16,225 bases of DNA from contig SXJH01000142.1 in the NCBI GenBank assembly GCA_005779435.1, positions 1 to 16,225 on the forward strand, in the 5' to 3' direction. Made by a program: the position numbers and the translations under genes. Under the pieces are notes generated by a model that was given only the letters and a program-made list of their open reading frames with translations, was not told where the DNA came from and searched no databases. Positions 1-7,703 of the stretch are shown here, one piece after another; position 1 is the first letter of the stretch; each line of letters opens with the position of its first letter. Origin of the DNA: Nitrosomonas sp. (lineage in GTDB: Bacteria; Pseudomonadota; Gammaproteobacteria; Burkholderiales; Nitrosomonadaceae).

Positions 1-510
1 GATGCCTTCCATCAAGCAACCGTCGCCCAGGAAAACATAAGTAAAGTGGTCGACGATGTTGTACCCGGGACGGTTAAATTCGGCAGCCAGTACCTTTTCC
101 GCCAATGCCATGCCTACCGCATTGGTAATTCCTTGCCCTAATGGGCCGGTAGTCGTTTCCACGCCGGGCGTATAACCGTACTCGGGATGGCCGGGTGTTT
201 TGGAATGAAATTGACGGAATTTCTTAATTTCCTCCATCGGCAGGTCGTAGCCTGACAAATGCAACAGGGCATAGATCAGCATCGATCCATGCCCGTTGGA
301 AAGAATAAAACGGTCGCGTTCGGCCCATGCCGGATTGCCGGGATTATGACGCAGGTGATGAATCCACAACACCTCAGCAATTTCAGCCATACCCATCGGC
401 ATACCGGGGTGACCTGAATTGGCTTTTTGCACGGCATCCATTGCCAATGCGCGAATTGCACTGGTTAAATCCCTGAATACCGGCGCGTCAAAATCCTTGA
501 ATGTCCCCAT
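1..510 (-). CDS. tkt: Transketolase, N-terminal part (runs off left edge)
   Basis: Transketolase is a thiamine-diphosphate (TPP) enzyme of the cytosol. It moves two-carbon units between sugar phosphates in the pentose phosphate and Calvin pathways. The 170 visible residues show the N-terminal TPP-binding half: SGHPGMPMG at 32-40, SNGHGS at 71-76, GPLGQG at 122-127, and the metal/TPP motif GDGCLMEG at 162-169, where D163 is the expected Mg ligand. Start choice: the ATG at 508-510 has an AGGGAG Shine-Dalgarno (520-525) nine bases upstream and gives the normal transketolase N-terminus. The gene reads left and the C-terminal roughly three quarters lie outside the window. It lies downstream of ntrX in the same direction but has its own likely promoter. 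Which pathway it mainly serves cannot be told from this fragment. Identification is very sure. Confidence 0.95.
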   Translation of the reverse strand, partial: MGTFKDFDAPVFRDLTSAIRALAMDAVQKANSGHPGMPMGMAEIAEVLWIHHLRHNPGNPAWAERDRFILSNGHGSMLIYALLHLSGYDLPMEEIKKFRQFHSKTPGHPEYGYTPGVETTTGPLGQGITNAVGMALAEKVLAAEFNRPGYNIVDHFTYVFLGDGCLMEGI

Positions 511-557
511 CGATACTAACTCCCTAATGATTTTCAAAAAACAGAATAAAAACCGGC

Positions 558-586
558 ATTATCCTCCAATCTCATGACGAGGACAA
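558..586 (-). promoter_or_regulatory. Candidate sigma70 promoter of tkt
   Basis: On the minus strand a -35 box TTGTCC (581-586, 4 of 6 consensus bases) and a -10 box GATAAT (558-563, 5 of 6) are separated by exactly 17 bases. Predicted transcription would begin near base 550, giving a leader of about 40 bases before the tkt ATG at 510. This is pattern matching only, but spacing and position fit well and tkt would not need read-through from ntrX. Confidence 0.5.
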
Positions 587-646
587 CTAGAGGCCTGCAT
601 TTTGCAGCCAACTATTGATACAGAAACAGGAATTTTTTCGACAGAA

Positions 647-1909
647 TCAATTGCCCCGCAGCTTAATGCCGAGTAATTTTATTTTTCGGTACAAATGCGT
701 GCGTTCCAATCCGGCACGATCGGCCACGCGCGTCATGTTGCCGTTTTCTTGGTCGATCAAGCGCTCGAAATAGGTTTTTTCAAACAAGTCGCGCGCTTCC
801 CGCAATGATAGATCCAGCGGAATTTCCGGTGTCACCGATACGGACGAGGATTCCGGAAAAACCATTGCCTGCTGAACTGCTTCGACGGATATTTCATCGC
901 CGGTCGAAGTGAGCGCCAGCGAATGCACTACGCCGGTCAGTTGCGTCAGATTGCCCGGCCATTCGTAATTACGCAGGCAATTCAGCGCCGCAGTGCTGAA
1001 CTGTAACGTGGCGCGCGCCTCGCCGGATTCGACAAAGCGCGACAAAATTTGATTCGCCAAATCGGGAATATCTTCCCGGTGAGCTCTTAATGCGGGAATG
1101 CCGATGCTTAAGCTGCTCAGTATCTCGTACAGCTTGGGATGATAGACGCCTTGCGCTGTCAGTTCGGCCAGCGGTTGAGAGGTTGCGCACACGAGGCGCA
1201 CATTATATTTATCGAGTTTGCTCAGTAACAATAACAATCCTTTTTGCCCCAGCTTGCTGAGTTCGCCGATATCTTTGAGAAATAGCAAGCCATCTCGCGC
1301 CAGCTCAAGCAAATCCAGCGGGGATTCCGCCAACGATGTCAATGTTTCCGGTTCCACCCAAGGCGTATTCGGACGATGCATGAAGCGTGCGCATATCTCG
1401 ATACCGGAACCCGGTTCGCCCATTAACAGCAAAGGCGCTTTCAAATTAGCCACTTGCTCCAAGCGCTTTCTAAGATCGGCGATTAAGGGACCTTTCCCCA
1501 AACTCACCAGCGATAGCGTCGATTGCTGCTTGTTTTGGCCGCCGCGCAGCGCTTTGCTGACAGTACCGAGCAGTTTCTGCAGCGGGATTGGTTTTTCCAG
1601 ATAACCGAATGCGCCGATGCGTGTCGCTTCAACGGCGGTATCGATAGTGCCATGGCCGGACATCATAATCACAGGCATCGTCAACATGCCGTTGCTGGCC
1701 CATTCCTTCAGCAAGGTAATGCCATCGGTATCCGGCATCCAGATATCCAGCAATACCAGATCCGGGCGGGTTTGGTTGCGCCACGTTCGTGCTTGCTCGG
1801 CATTTTCCGCCACCGCTACGCGATAGCCTTCATCGCGCAGGATCTCGGATAACAACTCGCGAATACCGATTTCGTCGTCAACAACAAGTATTGTATTGTT
1901 CGTTAGCAT
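647..1909 (-). CDS. ntrX: NtrX-type response regulator with a degenerate AAA+ domain
   Basis: Response regulator partner of the NtrY kinase encoded just upstream. Residues 1-122 are a complete receiver domain: acidic pair D11/D12, phosphoacceptor D55 in LLDIWMPDTDG, S84 and K106. Residues about 130-350 align with the sigma54-activator AAA+ module, but its key residues are gone. Walker A reads GEPGSGIE (164-171) with the lysine replaced by I170. Walker B reads FLKDIGEL (210-217) instead of FLDEIGEL. About 25 residues between them, including the GAFTGA loop that contacts sigma54, are missing. The arginine-finger segment (256-264) has no arginine, and the usual WPGNVREL is WPGNLTQL (317-324). 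Residues 391-412 are an intact Fis-type helix-turn-helix. It should therefore bind DNA on phosphorylation but probably not hydrolyse ATP or activate sigma54 polymerase. Start: ATG at 1909 with GGAG nine bases upstream. The gene lies 117 bases after ntrY and has its own candidate promoter. Confidence 0.9.
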   Translation of the reverse strand: MLTNNTILVVDDEIGIRELLSEILRDEGYRVAVAENAEQARTWRNQTRPDLVLLDIWMPDTDGITLLKEWASNGMLTMPVIMMSGHGTIDTAVEATRIGAFGYLEKPIPLQKLLGTVSKALRGGQNKQQSTLSLVSLGKGPLIADLRKRLEQVANLKAPLLLMGEPGSGIEICARFMHRPNTPWVEPETLTSLAESPLDLLELARDGLLFLKDIGELSKLGQKGLLLLLSKLDKYNVRLVCATSQPLAELTAQGVYHPKLYEILSSLSIGIPALRAHREDIPDLANQILSRFVESGEARATLQFSTAALNCLRNYEWPGNLTQLTGVVHSLALTSTGDEISVEAVQQAMVFPESSSVSVTPEIPLDLSLREARDLFEKTYFERLIDQENGNMTRVADRAGLERTHLYRKIKLLGIKLRGN

Positions 1910-1930
1910 TTAAAAATTCTCCACTCGCGG

Positions 1931-1959
1931 AATCTAATCAGCTTCGGCAAAACTGTCAA
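1931..1959 (-). promoter_or_regulatory. Candidate sigma70 promoter of ntrX
   Basis: The minus strand carries a perfect -35 hexamer TTGACA (1954-1959), a 17-base spacer and a -10 hexamer TAGATT (1931-1936, 4 of 6). It lies in the 117-base gap between the ntrY stop (2027) and the ntrX ATG (1909). The predicted start near 1924 gives a short leader of roughly 15 bases that still contains the GGAG ribosome site. It would let ntrX be made independently of ntrY. Sequence match only. Confidence 0.5.
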
Positions 1960-2026
1960 ATTTCGCACGCGTGATCGGTCTGCCAAGAAGGCCTCGGGAA
2001 GTCTGCGCGAATCGTTCTGGCTTTCC

Positions 2027-4204
2027 CTAAGCGATTGATTGTTTGCTGCTTGGTTCGGCAGCATTTTTTTCGATTGCGGGCAGGATAATGGAAATTTGCG
2101 CGCCATGCGGTTTAATGTTTTCAATGTGAATGATACCCTCATGCTCTTCGATAATTTTTTTAACGATCGGCAATCCTAATCCTGTGCCTTTCTTTTTGGT
2201 AGTGACATAAGGTTCGAAGACGCGTGCTTTGATTTCGTCGGAGAAGCCGCAACCGTTATCGCGTATCGATAACTGCACGCCGCCGTGCACGATTTCCGTT
2301 GTGACCTCAATCACCGGTTCCGTTGCATCAATCAACGCATCCTGAGCATTTTGGAATAGATTATGCAATACCTGGCGCAATTGTGCGGAATCTCCCCGTA
2401 CGCCGGGCAAATCATCGGCAAGCGCCTGTTTGATTTGTATGTGGTTATTGCTGTCCGTTGTCATATGAGCCGTTTCGTAGAGCGAAAGCACCTCTCTTAC
2501 CAAGCGATTGAAATCGAGCGGACGCAACTCCATTTCCGGTACGCGAGCATACTGATTGAACTCATTGACCATTCTTTTCAGCGCTTCCACTTGATTGACA
2601 ATGGTTTCGGTAGAGCGCCGCAATATTCTGGCATCTTCTTCGTTGAGTTTGTTGACGAGCTTATGCTGTACCCGCTCGGCGGACAATTGAATCGGGGTCA
2701 GCGGGTTTTTGATTTCGTGCGCCAGCCGCCGGGCAACTTCGCTCCAGGCTATCGCGCGCTGAACTTGCACCAGATTGGTAATGTCGTCGAAAACCACAAC
2801 CCCGCCGCCGCCGGATATCTTGGGTAAACGCGTTCCGCGCAACAGCAGCACTTGATTGTTTCCGTCTTCAGAGCGCGTGATTTGGCGTTCCCAAACACCG
2901 GTTTCGCCCGAGTTGAATCCTGTGCGGATTTCGTCGACCAGTTCGGCTACACGCGGTTCATTGTCCACGCAACCTTCGATAATCGAGCCGTCCAAGCTGA
3001 TCAGCGGCGCTTGCAGGATTTGTTCCGCGCTGCGGTTTGCCTTGGATAGAATCAATTGATCGTCAAAAACCAATACGCCGGATGACAGATTGGCCAGAAT
3101 GCTTTCCAAGTGCGCGCGAGCGCTCTCCACTTCGTGTTGGGTATTTTGCTCCGCAGCACGCGCTTCTTCCAGCTGCTGCGTCATCAAATTGAAAGACTCG
3201 GTCAACACGCCCAATTCGTCCCGGCTTTGCACCAAATGGCGTCGACTATAATCTCCTTGCGCAATGGCGCGCGTGCCTTCCGCCAGCATGCCGAGCGGCG
3301 CGCTCAAATTTTCACTCAGCAGTGAAGCCGTCGCCAATGCCGAAAACAACGACAATAACAATGCCAGCGTCAGCGTGACGCTATACAGGCGGGTTAATCC
3401 CTGACGGGAGAGTGTCAGTTCCTGATAATCTTGAAATCCGGCCTGTACGCGTTCGGCATCTTTGGCCAACTGAGCGGGAACCGGTTGCAGCAGCTGCAGC
3501 ATTCGGATGTCTTCTTTCAGGCTCAGCACATTGACGGGAGCGACAACGCGTAAATATAAGCCTTTATCCGCAGTAGGTTCGATTGCGCCGTAAGATTTTT
3601 GCGTGCGAACATGGCGCATCACCACTGCGTTCGGCATTTCGGGAAATGCGGCTACCTCGCTTTGACTGGAAAACGCAATGACTTTGCCTTCCTGATTGAA
3701 TAAGGTTGCTTCCTCCACTTGCGATTGCAGTAATAATTCGTTGAGGATCGATAGCGGCGGATTGGAAGATTCGGATAAGACCAATGCGGTTGCTTGCGCT
3801 TTTTTTTGCAGCTCTTCCAATAAGTTTTCCAACATGGTTTGACCTAAATTCAAACCGCCTTCCAAAGCGCGATCCACTTTGACATCGAACCACGATTCGA
3901 TGCTCTTTTCGAGAAATTGCACCGACACGGCATAAACCAGCGCGCCCGGCAATATCGCCATCAATGAAAAAATCAGCATCAACCGCAATGCCAGTCTGGA
4001 GCCGAACATACCCGACTTTAACCGGCGTCTGAATCGCCACAACATGACGCCAACGATCACCATCAGAAACAATACAAAGGCGATGTTGATGACAAGCAAT
4101 TGTTGATATTTACGTTCGAAAAACTCGGTATTGGCGCCCGCTGTCGCAAGCAAGAAAAGCAGTACCGCGCCTAATCCGGCAGCGACAATCAGTACATACT
4201 TCAT
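2027..4204 (-). CDS. ntrY: NtrY-type membrane sensor histidine kinase
   Basis: Sensor kinase of the NtrYX two-component system, an inner-membrane protein that autophosphorylates and passes phosphate to NtrX. The 725 residues show predicted membrane helices at about 3-22, 37-57 and 71-93, a periplasmic-type segment of about 180 residues, a fourth helix at about 276-298, a HAMP linker (about 300-350), a PAS-like domain (about 360-475), and the kinase core. In the core the H-box is ARRLAHEIKNPLTP with H496 as phosphoacceptor, the N-box is LFQNAQDAL with N619, the G1 box is DNGCGF at 649-654, and the G2 box is GTGLGLP at 673-679. All catalytic motifs look intact. The ATG at 4204 shares its A with the TAA of the preceding DUF4390 gene, so translation is probably coupled. 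Family members respond to nitrogen or redox/oxygen state. The signal sensed here cannot be read from sequence. Confidence 0.92.
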   Translation of the reverse strand: MKYVLIVAAGLGAVLLFLLATAGANTEFFERKYQQLLVINIAFVLFLMVIVGVMLWRFRRRLKSGMFGSRLALRLMLIFSLMAILPGALVYAVSVQFLEKSIESWFDVKVDRALEGGLNLGQTMLENLLEELQKKAQATALVLSESSNPPLSILNELLLQSQVEEATLFNQEGKVIAFSSQSEVAAFPEMPNAVVMRHVRTQKSYGAIEPTADKGLYLRVVAPVNVLSLKEDIRMLQLLQPVPAQLAKDAERVQAGFQDYQELTLSRQGLTRLYSVTLTLALLLSLFSALATASLLSENLSAPLGMLAEGTRAIAQGDYSRRHLVQSRDELGVLTESFNLMTQQLEEARAAEQNTQHEVESARAHLESILANLSSGVLVFDDQLILSKANRSAEQILQAPLISLDGSIIEGCVDNEPRVAELVDEIRTGFNSGETGVWERQITRSEDGNNQVLLLRGTRLPKISGGGGVVVFDDITNLVQVQRAIAWSEVARRLAHEIKNPLTPIQLSAERVQHKLVNKLNEEDARILRRSTETIVNQVEALKRMVNEFNQYARVPEMELRPLDFNRLVREVLSLYETAHMTTDSNNHIQIKQALADDLPGVRGDSAQLRQVLHNLFQNAQDALIDATEPVIEVTTEIVHGGVQLSIRDNGCGFSDEIKARVFEPYVTTKKKGTGLGLPIVKKIIEEHEGIIHIENIKPHGAQISIILPAIEKNAAEPSSKQSIA

Positions 4205-4830
4205 TACTGTTCCCTAAGCTGAAACGGTTGCCCCGGCGTCGGCTGGTGCATGCGCCATTCCAGCTTGCCGGAACTCAAATTCCATTGATTGGAACCCAGG
4301 GCTTCAACCTGAAAAGGCTTGGGGAGACGAGTCAGATCAAGCCAGATACGCAGCGAAGCGATATATTCGGTATCCGGCCGTATTTCCGGTTTTACTGTCA
4401 ACGGATAATCGCGCAATTGTCCCGCTGCCTGCAGCGCCTCGCCGAGGGTAGTGAAATTCTGGGTGAACGATGGATGGCTCAAATGATATTGGCGCGTTAG
4501 CGCATAGTAACGCAAACCCACGCGATATTTTCCGCGCACAATTTCGTCGTCCCTCCAATACCAGCGCGCATCGACCAAGCTGAATTTTATTGCGAAGTAA
4601 AGCGTTATTCCTTTTTCCAGCGCTTGTTCCAAAGTTGGGTTGAGCGCGATTTTTGCATCCAGGCTCAGCGTCAGGTCGTTTTCTTTGGCTTCCATACTCA
4701 CCGATTTTATTTGAATGCCTTGCGCGCGCGCTTCGGTGAACGGGGAAAACAGTAATAACAGCAGGATATAAGCAACAGACAGTCTCACCCGCCAGGCGAA
4801 TACGCCATCATTTTTTGTGAAGTAAGGCAT
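4204..4830 (-). CDS. DUF4390-type exported protein
   Basis: Small exported protein of unknown function, commonly found between rsmB and ntrY in Betaproteobacteria and annotated as DUF4390 (assigned by position and sequence style, not by a search). From the ATG at 4830 it has 208 residues: a short positive N-region, a hydrophobic core at about 15-30 (leucine run), and a plausible signal-peptidase site after ARA near residue 36. The rest is a soluble, probably beta-rich domain with conserved-looking aromatics (ARWYWRDDE, RVGLRYYALTRQY). The start is uncertain: ATG at 4842, ATG at 4830 and GTG at 4788 all keep the signal peptide, and none has a good ribosome site. ATG 4830 overlaps the end of rsmB by 23 bases; GTG 4788 would not overlap. 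The stop overlaps the ntrY start by one base. Co-transcription with ntrYX suggests, but does not show, a periplasmic link to NtrY. Confidence 0.75.
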   Translation of the reverse strand: MPYFTKNDGVFAWRVRLSVAYILLLLLFSPFTEARAQGIQIKSVSMEAKENDLTLSLDAKIALNPTLEQALEKGITLYFAIKFSLVDARWYWRDDEIVRGKYRVGLRYYALTRQYHLSHPSFTQNFTTLGEALQAAGQLRDYPLTVKPEIRPDTEYIASLRIWLDLTRLPKPFQVEALGSNQWNLSSGKLEWRMHQPTPGQPFQLREQ

Positions 4831-6085
4831 AGAAGAAACCATCGTGTTGACTATCGGGCAATAATTGACCGCCCGCCAGCGCAGCCGATGAAAGCGGCAA
4901 ATGACGAGCATCGGTATGACGAGCAAGGAAGTCGTTTATTTGCATTGTATTTTCTTCCGCAAAGATTGAGCAAGTTACATATAACAACTTGCCGTCTTTT
5001 TTTAAAATTTTCCACAAAGCATCCAAAATAGCGTGTTGGCTGGCCGCAAACTGGGGCAAATCGCTTTCCCGCCGTAACCACTTGATATCGGGGTGGCGGC
5101 ATACCACTCCTGAAGCGGAGCATGGCACATCGGCCAGAATTCGATCGAAATCGCGACCGTCCCACCATTGATCGGGATTGGCCGCATCCCCGCAAATCAG
5201 ACGTTCCGCCGTCAATTGTAAGCGGTCAAGATTTTGCCGGACTTGAGCCAATCGTGCCGCATCCCGATCCAGGATCGTCAAGGATACATCAGCTAACTCC
5301 ATGATGTGCGTACTTTTACCGCCGGGTGCCGCACAAGCGTCCAGTACGCGCATGCCGTCCTGCACGTCGAGAAAAGAAGCGGCGAGCTGCGCGCCCGCGT
5401 CTTGTACCGTTACCCATCCTGCTGCAAAGCCCGGTAGATCTTCCACCGTAACCGGCTGTTTGAGGACGACTGCATCTAACCATAGTTTCTCCGCTGCAAT
5501 CGCGCTTTCCGCCAATTTGTCGAGATATGCGTCGACATTGGTTTTGCGCCGATTCACACGCAACGTCATCGGCGGGCGCTTATTGCTCATCGTGAGGATA
5601 TGCGGGAATGTTTGCGGATAGTGCAAGCGCAGCTTATCGATCCACCATTGCGGATGCGAAAAAAAACCGACTTCGTTTTTGGTAGCTTGCGCCAATAAAT
5701 CGTCGCGTTGCCGCATAAAATTGCGCAATACCGCATTGACCAAGCCTTGCATTCCTTTGCCGTGTTTTAACGATCGCGATGCCGTCACTGCCTGGTTGAC
5801 CACGGTATGGGGCTGCGTTTTGCTGTATTGCAATTGATATAGGCTGACCAATAGCAAATGGTATAACTGTTTGTCGCGAGGCGGTTTTTCTAGTAATAGT
5901 GCAAGAATGGCTTGCAGTTGTGTATAAAAACGCAACACACCGTAGCTTAAATCCTGGATTGCGCCTTTTTGCTGCTTCGATAACGCGGGATCGGTGCGCC
6001 AGACGGTTTGCAACACCTCGGTCAAGCTGGTGCCCGCCAGCACCTTGCCAATCGCGGATGCCGCGACAAGTTGCGTTTTAATCAT
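4808..6085 (-). CDS. rsmB: 16S rRNA (cytosine-967-C5)-methyltransferase RsmB
   Basis: RsmB (also called Sun/Fmu) methylates C967 of 16S rRNA using S-adenosylmethionine. The 425 residues are close to the family's usual length. Residues 1 to about 140 form the NusB-like RNA-binding domain (for example VVNQAVTASRSLKHGKGMQG near 95-114). The C-terminal part is the Rossmann methyltransferase: motif I DACAAPGGKST at 249-259, motif IV DVPCSASG with C322, and motif VI VTCSIF with C372. The last is expected to be the nucleophilic cysteine and C322 the residue that helps release product. The ATG at 6085 overlaps the fmt stop by eight bases, which indicates translational coupling in the def-fmt-rsmB operon. 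The 3' end overlaps the favoured start of the DUF4390 gene. No missing motif was seen. Confidence 0.95.
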   Translation of the reverse strand: MIKTQLVAASAIGKVLAGTSLTEVLQTVWRTDPALSKQQKGAIQDLSYGVLRFYTQLQAILALLLEKPPRDKQLYHLLLVSLYQLQYSKTQPHTVVNQAVTASRSLKHGKGMQGLVNAVLRNFMRQRDDLLAQATKNEVGFFSHPQWWIDKLRLHYPQTFPHILTMSNKRPPMTLRVNRRKTNVDAYLDKLAESAIAAEKLWLDAVVLKQPVTVEDLPGFAAGWVTVQDAGAQLAASFLDVQDGMRVLDACAAPGGKSTHIMELADVSLTILDRDAARLAQVRQNLDRLQLTAERLICGDAANPDQWWDGRDFDRILADVPCSASGVVCRHPDIKWLRRESDLPQFAASQHAILDALWKILKKDGKLLYVTCSIFAEENTMQINDFLARHTDARHLPLSSAALAGGQLLPDSQHDGFFYALLHKK

Positions 6086-7043
6086 GCGTCGGCATGGAAT
6101 CGGACACAGCGGTAAACAATTCTCCCGGCTGTAACGGATTTCCGGCTAAAAAATCGGAGATGCTCAGTTTTTTGCCGCCGGGCTTCTGGATCGTAACAAT
6201 CCGCAATGCGCCTTCGCCGCAAGCCACGGTAATGCCATTGCGATCGACTGCTACGATCTCCCCGGCTTTCCCGGCTTTCCCGGCTTTCCCGGTCGCAATC
6301 GCCGCTTGCCAAATTTTAAGCGTCAAATGCCGGTATTGCGTGTAAGCGCCCGGCGATGGATTGAACGCCCGCACTGTACGGTCGATATGTGCGGCGGATT
6401 GGCGCCAGTCGATCTCAGCTTCTGTTTTCGTTATTTTTGCGGCATAGCACGCTTGTTTTTCATCCTGCTTGATGGCTGTCAGTTTCCCTTGCGGCAGCAA
6501 TTCCAGCGCTTGCACGATACTGCGCGCGCCCAGGGAACTCAGTTTGTCGTGCAATGACAGCGTCGTGTCGTCCGCTGCGATCGCCAGGCTTTGTTTGAGC
6601 AGCATGTCGCCGGTGTCCAGGCCGGCGTCCATTTGCATAATGGTAATTCCGGTTTCGCGATCGCCCGACAGGATCGCGCGTTGAATCGGTGCCGCGCCGC
6701 GCCAGCGCGGCAACAAAGAGGCGTGGATATTCAAGCAACCCAAGCGGGGGATGCTAAGCACCGCTTGTGGCAAAATCAGGCCATATGCGGCAACGACCAT
6801 AACGTCGGCATGAAACTCCGATAGCTGCGCTTGAATCTCAGGAGTTTTTAGCGTTTGCGGCTGCAATACCGGCAAGCGATGGCGTTGCGCGAGTAACTTG
6901 ACTGCGCTGGCGGCGGTTTTCATTCCCCTTCCGGCGGGGCGATCCGGTTGCGTGAGCACTGCTGCAATCCGATGGTTCGCTTGAATCAATGCATCCAATG
7001 CGGCAGCGGCGAAAGCAGGTGTTCCGGCAAAAATGATTTTCAT
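6078..7043 (-). CDS. fmt: Methionyl-tRNA formyltransferase
   Basis: Transfers a formyl group from 10-formyl-tetrahydrofolate to initiator Met-tRNA in the cytosol, preparing it for translation initiation. The 321 residues show the N-terminal Rossmann start MKIIFAGTPAFA, the active site NIHASLLP (N105, H107) with WRGAAPIQRAI, and D143 in GLDTGDML. The C-terminal OB-type tRNA-binding domain follows from about residue 210. Start choice: the open frame extends to 7106 by a TTG, but family members begin at MKIIFAGTP, so ATG 7043 is used. It lacks a clear ribosome site. The gene follows def after 64 bases and overlaps rsmB by eight. Oddity: residues 252-261 are a three-fold Gly-Lys-Ala repeat coded by a 9-base tandem repeat, placed in the C-terminal domain where family members usually vary. 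Confidence 0.95.
   Translation of the reverse strand: MKIIFAGTPAFAAAALDALIQANHRIAAVLTQPDRPAGRGMKTAASAVKLLAQRHRLPVLQPQTLKTPEIQAQLSEFHADVMVVAAYGLILPQAVLSIPRLGCLNIHASLLPRWRGAAPIQRAILSGDRETGITIMQMDAGLDTGDMLLKQSLAIAADDTTLSLHDKLSSLGARSIVQALELLPQGKLTAIKQDEKQACYAAKITKTEAEIDWRQSAAHIDRTVRAFNPSPGAYTQYRHLTLKIWQAAIATGKAGKAGKAGEIVAVDRNGITVACGEGALRIVTIQKPGGKKLSISDFLAGNPLQPGELFTAVSDSMPTHD
6261..6292. repeat. 9-base tandem repeat inside fmt
   Basis: The unit CCCGGCTTT (plus strand) occurs three times perfectly at 6261-6269, 6270-6278 and 6279-6287, followed by a partial CCCGG to 6292. It is in frame with fmt and encodes repeated Gly-Lys-Ala at residues 252-261. Because the unit is a multiple of three, slippage would change length without breaking the frame. 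Confidence 0.9.
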
Positions 7044-7107
7044 GCTGGGCGGCGATATGGGGCGATGCGCATTAAGGGAAGGCTGGCGATTTCGGTTTGT
7101 CGGCAAT

Positions 7108-7608
7108 TCAAGCGCTGCGCTGTTTTTTCTTTAACTTCGCCAATGTGCGCGCTTGTTTCAAGCGCGACCAGTATTCCACGAATACTTTGCCTGCCAGATG
7201 ATCCATTTCGTGCTGGATACACACCGCCAACAGACCGTCGGCATCGATGGCGATGGGTTTTCCTTGCGCATCCAGGGCTTTTACGGAGACCGATTCGGCG
7301 CGTTGTACTTTTCCGTAAATATCCGGCACCGACAAACAGCCTTCTTCATAATCGGAAGTGCCGCTGCTGGCGACAATTTCCGGATTGATCAAAACCAGCA
7401 ATTGATCGTGCGTTTCGGAGGTGTCGATCACGATGATGCGCTGATGCACGTCCACTTGCGTCGCCGCCAATCCGATTCCGGGCGCTGCGTACATTGTTTC
7501 CGCCATGTCCTTGATGAGCGCGCGAATATTGTCGGTGACTTCCGCGACGGGAGCCGCTACAGTATGTAGTCTTTCATCCGGGTATTGTAGTATCTTTAAA
7601 ATAGCCAT
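7108..7608 (-). CDS. def: Peptide deformylase
   Basis: Metalloenzyme of the cytosol that removes the formyl group from the N-terminus of new proteins, the reverse side of the fmt reaction. The 166 residues carry all three family motifs in order: motif 1 GIGLAATQ (44-51), motif 2 EGCLS (89-93, metal ligand C91), and motif 3 HEMDH (133-137, metal ligands H133 and H137, catalytic E134). The ATG at 7608 gives the normal start MAILKILQYPDERL, although the bases just before it show no strong ribosome site. It appears to be the first gene of the leftward def-fmt-rsmB-DUF4390-ntrY run and diverges from the LysM gene on the other strand. The lysine/arginine-rich end (KLKKKQRS) is common in this family. 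Confidence 0.96.
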   Translation of the reverse strand: MAILKILQYPDERLHTVAAPVAEVTDNIRALIKDMAETMYAAPGIGLAATQVDVHQRIIVIDTSETHDQLLVLINPEIVASSGTSDYEEGCLSVPDIYGKVQRAESVSVKALDAQGKPIAIDADGLLAVCIQHEMDHLAGKVFVEYWSRLKQARTLAKLKKKQRSA

Positions 7609-7703
7609 GAAAAATTGCGTAGTTCAATAAACTTAAATTTGCAGTTAGACCGTATGATTGACCGATCATTCTTATGTTCCATTACTTGCCACTGGGGCTG
7701 TTC
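7609..7703. other. Divergent def / LysM intergenic region
   Basis: AT-rich 95-base spacer that must hold promoters for both directions. On the plus strand TATGAT at 7653-7658 is a fair -10 box about 45 bases before the LysM ATG, but there is no convincing -35 box at proper distance. The same spot holds a short inverted repeat, ATGAT (7654-7658) and ATCAT (7665-7669) around six bases. No confident promoter was found for def. I would not assign an operator from this alone. Confidence 0.35.

Noticed and set aside
592..609. Stem-loop (seven pairs with one bulge, three-base loop) between ntrX and tkt, as an ntrX terminator
   Set aside because: No T tract follows it on the minus strand and it lies next to the -35 box of the candidate tkt promoter; too weak to call.
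1218..1604. Plus-strand open frame of 128 codons opposite ntrX
   Set aside because: It is the antisense shadow of a well-supported gene, with no ribosome site and no recognisable protein features.
647..1909. ntrX as a pseudogene because of its lost catalytic motifs
   Set aside because: The frame is intact over 420 codons, receiver and helix-turn-helix residues are kept, and promoter and ribosome site look good, so a functional but non-ATPase regulator is more likely.
7654..7669. Inverted repeat ATGAT/ATCAT in the def-LysM spacer as an operator
   Set aside because: Five-base arms in AT-rich DNA are expected by chance and no regulator is implied by the neighbours.
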